From DATATB01 sp036268995 (lineage in GTDB: Bacteria > Planctomycetota > Planctomycetia > Pirellulales > PNKZ01), in the NCBI GenBank assembly GCA_036268995.1, contig DATATB010000180.1:1-6330 (forward strand): a DNA stretch of 6,330 nucleotides. The letters are read 5' to 3'. Position 1 is the first letter of the stretch, and each line of letters begins with the position of its first letter. A program made the translations under genes and the position numbers. The notes under the pieces are model-generated. The model made no database searches. It saw only the letters and a program-made list of their open reading frames with translations, and was not told the DNA's origin. Positions 4,311-6,330 of this stretch are shown one piece after another.

Positions 4311-6330
4311 ATGCCTGCCCCCGGCCGCAAAAACCTGCGACGGCGCCCTCGCGCGAAGCAGCCTGCGAGCCCTTCGTGGCCCGCCCTCTTGCGCTCGAAG
4401 TGGGCGTTTGTCGCGTTACTGCTGTTGCTGGCCTTGGTGATTTATTGGCCGACGTTGAGCTCCGGATTCATCTGGGACGACGACGACTATGTCACGGCGA
4501 ATCCGACGCTGCGCTCGCTGGCGGGGTTGCGACATATCTGGTTCCGGTTCGGTGCCACGCCGCAGTATTACCCCGTCGTCTTTAGCACGTTCTGGCTGGA
4601 GTATCAGGCGTGGGGCGATTGGGCACCCGGTTACCACCTGGTCAACGTCATCCTGCATGCGGTCAACGCCGGCCTGGTGTATCTGGTGCTCAGCCGACTT
4701 TCGGTCCACGGCGCCTGGATTGCCGCGGTGCTGTTTCTCGTGCATCCGGTGCACGTTGAATCGGTCGCCTGGATTACCGAACGCAAGAACACGCTTTCGG
4801 CCGGCTTGTACCTGGCGGCAGCTTGGAGCTATTTGCGGTTTCTCGAGGACCGGGACCTGCCAGGGTGCGGCTTCGGCCGCCGATGGTACGCGACGGCATT
4901 ACTGCTCTACGCCGCCGCGCTGCTGTGCAAAACCGTGACGTGCTCGCTGCCGGCCGCGCTGTTGCTGATCATCTGGTGGCGGTGCGGACGAGTGACTCGG
5001 CGCGACGTGATGCCGACCCTGCCCTTCTTCGCCTTGGGAATTGCGCTCGCGGCCGTCACGGTTTACCTGGAGCGGCACCATGTCGGCGCGATTGGCGAGG
5101 ATTGGACTCTGACCACGGCCGAGCGCATGCTGATCGCCGGGCGGGCGGTCTGGTTCTACGTCTTCAAATTGCTAGGGCCGATCCAACTGTCGTTTGTCTA
5201 TCCGCGCTGGGAGATCGACACGGCCCAGTGGTGGCAGGATCTTATGCCGGTTGCCGTCGCGACGTGCATCGTGCTGCTCTGGGCTTGGCGAAATCGGGTA
5301 GGCCGGGGCCCGCTCGCGGCCGCCCTGTTTTTTGCAGGCACGCTGCTGCCGGCGCTAGGGTTCATCAACATTTATCCCATGCGCTATACCTTCGTTGCCG
5401 ACCATTACCAGTATCTGGCCAGCCTGGGAATCCTGACGCTCCTGGGCGTAGGAATCGCGCGGGTGATGCGGCGCTTGTCGACGATTTCGCCCTGGCTGTC
5501 TGTCGCCGTACCGGTGCTGCCGGTTCTGTCGCTGGCCATCTTGAGCCACGCGCAGACGATGATTTATCACGATCGGGTCGCACTGTGGACCGACACGATC
5601 GCCAAGAACCCTCGTTGCTGGATGGCCTATAACAACCTCGGAATTGCGCTGGTCCAGGATCCGTCGATGCTCACGCCCGAGCAGTTCGCGCGGTTGGATC
5701 AACTGTTTGGCACCGCGCTGGAGCTGAATCCCAAAAACCCCGAGACGCAGAACAGCCTGGCATCCTTGCGGCTGAAAGAGGGGCGAATTGGCGCAGCAGC
5801 CGACCATGCGCGCGAAGCGTTGAAGCTGGCCCCCGAATTCGCGGTCGCTCACTCGAACTACGGTTCTGCGCTGGCCAGGCAAGGAAAATTGAACGAGGCT
5901 CGGCACGAGTTGGAGACCGCCGTTCGCCTCCAGCCTGGCCTGGCCGAAGCTCATGGCAACCTGGCGAACGTCTTGACCTTGCAAGACGACATTTCCGCGG
6001 CGTTTGCCGAGTTTCAGACCGCGCTGCAGATCAATCCGGATGATGACCTGGTGCGGCGGAATTACGCGCTTGCGCTGGCCGACCATGGGAAGTTGGACGA
6101 GTCGCTCGGGCAATACCGGCTGCTATTGGCCCGCAGTCCCGAATCTGCCGAGGTCCATTATCAATTGGGGAACTTGCAGATCAAACTCAAGCGAGAAGAT
6201 CTGGCACGCGAACAATTCCTGATTGCAGTGCGGCTCGACCCTCGGCACGCACAGGCCTACAACAATCTGGGCGTGCTGCTCCAACAGCAGGGCAACACGG
6301 CGGCCGCACTCCGGTTTTTCGCTCAAGCCG
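4311..6330 (+). CDS. TMTC-like GT-C membrane protein with at least seven TPRs (gene C), 3' end missing
   Basis: The frame is open from ATG 4311 to the right edge: 673 complete codons plus one base, with no stop, so the gene continues beyond the window. A long basic N-terminus (MPAPGRKNLRRRPRAK) precedes TM1 at about 31-50. WDDDD is at 55-59, and about 12 hydrophobic segments reach residue 412. It shares diagnostic motifs with gene A: GATPQYYP (81-88), ESVAWITERKN (150-160), LERHHVGA (253-260) and PMRYTFVADHYQYLA (356-370). These make it gene A's nearest relative here. The TPR array starts at 436 (base 5616). Repeat 1 is 40 residues long because of an insertion near PSMLTPEQF; repeats 2-6 (476-645) are exactly 34; repeat 7 is cut by the window end. 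A glycosyltransferase-like role is inferred as for genes A and B. The start lies 39 bases after gene B's TGA, with a weak purine run GAGAAAG (4294-4300) as the only ribosome-site candidate, and no in-frame start lies between that TGA and the ATG. Membership of the same operon is likely. Confidence 0.86.
   Translation, partial: MPAPGRKNLRRRPRAKQPASPSWPALLRSKWAFVALLLLLALVIYWPTLSSGFIWDDDDYVTANPTLRSLAGLRHIWFRFGATPQYYPVVFSTFWLEYQAWGDWAPGYHLVNVILHAVNAGLVYLVLSRLSVHGAWIAAVLFLVHPVHVESVAWITERKNTLSAGLYLAAAWSYLRFLEDRDLPGCGFGRRWYATALLLYAAALLCKTVTCSLPAALLLIIWWRCGRVTRRDVMPTLPFFALGIALAAVTVYLERHHVGAIGEDWTLTTAERMLIAGRAVWFYVFKLLGPIQLSFVYPRWEIDTAQWWQDLMPVAVATCIVLLWAWRNRVGRGPLAAALFFAGTLLPALGFINIYPMRYTFVADHYQYLASLGILTLLGVGIARVMRRLSTISPWLSVAVPVLPVLSLAILSHAQTMIYHDRVALWTDTIAKNPRCWMAYNNLGIALVQDPSMLTPEQFARLDQLFGTALELNPKNPETQNSLASLRLKEGRIGAAADHAREALKLAPEFAVAHSNYGSALARQGKLNEARHELETAVRLQPGLAEAHGNLANVLTLQDDISAAFAEFQTALQINPDDDLVRRNYALALADHGKLDESLGQYRLLLARSPESAEVHYQLGNLQIKLKREDLAREQFLIAVRLDPRHAQAYNNLGVLLQQQGNTAAALRFFAQA

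Noticed and set aside
4268..4585. Plus-strand open frame overlapping the gene B stop and gene C start
   Set aside because: It is out of frame with gene C and would run over its first membrane helix and WDDDD motif; there is no independent support.
4823..5632. Plus-strand open frame of 269 residues inside gene C
   Set aside because: It is out of frame with gene C, which carries all the conserved motifs over the same bases; the product is Arg/Ala/Gly-rich with no motif.
5355..6113. Minus-strand open frame of 252 residues
   Set aside because: It is antisense to the conserved PMRYTFVADH motif and TPRs of gene C, with the same composition artefact as the other antisense frames.
1..6330. RNA genes, CRISPR arrays, insertion sequences or attachment sites
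   Set aside because: The only non-coding stretch longer than 40 bases is 181-314, which shows just hairpins. I saw no tRNA-like folds, spaced direct repeats or terminal inverted repeats.

Overview
The window is GC-rich, densely coding DNA with every real gene on the + strand. It holds the last codons of a PEP-CTERM surface or exported protein, an intrinsic terminator, and then three consecutive genes for large polytopic membrane proteins of the TMTC-like type (GT-C-fold membrane region plus C-terminal TPR array). The third of these runs off the right edge. A PEP-CTERM anchor, large TPR membrane proteins, high GC and weak or absent Shine-Dalgarno sites suggest a planctomycete or a related PVC-group bacterium. 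That placement is inference, because PEP-CTERM proteins also occur in other Gram-negative lineages.

Layout: 1-180 is the C-terminal end of the PEP-CTERM protein. Positions 181-314 are intergenic, with a small hairpin (191-209), a TATAAT box of doubtful meaning (236-241) and a strong terminator (242-277). Gene A is 315-2291 (658 aa). Gene B is 2292-4271 (659 aa) and starts on the base after A's stop codon. Gene C is 4311-6330 (673 aa visible, no stop reached) and starts 39 bases after B's stop. A, B and C look like one operon.

Each of the three proteins has a basic N-terminus, a first membrane helix followed at once by an acidic motif (WDDD, FDD, WDDDD), about 11-12 hydrophobic segments carrying conserved HP...E-[AS]-V...ER and R-Y or ERRMYLP motifs, and then six or more 34-residue TPRs. 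Eukaryotic TMTC proteins with this architecture are ER protein O-mannosyltransferases that use dolichyl-phosphate-mannose. By analogy the bacterial proteins may use a lipid-linked sugar to glycosylate exported proteins, with the TPRs in the periplasm holding the acceptor. Neither substrate nor activity can be read from the sequence.

A and C are close paralogues, while B belongs to a different, more canonical TMTC-like branch, giving an A-B-A' arrangement. No RNA gene, mobile element, CRISPR array or attachment site was seen.
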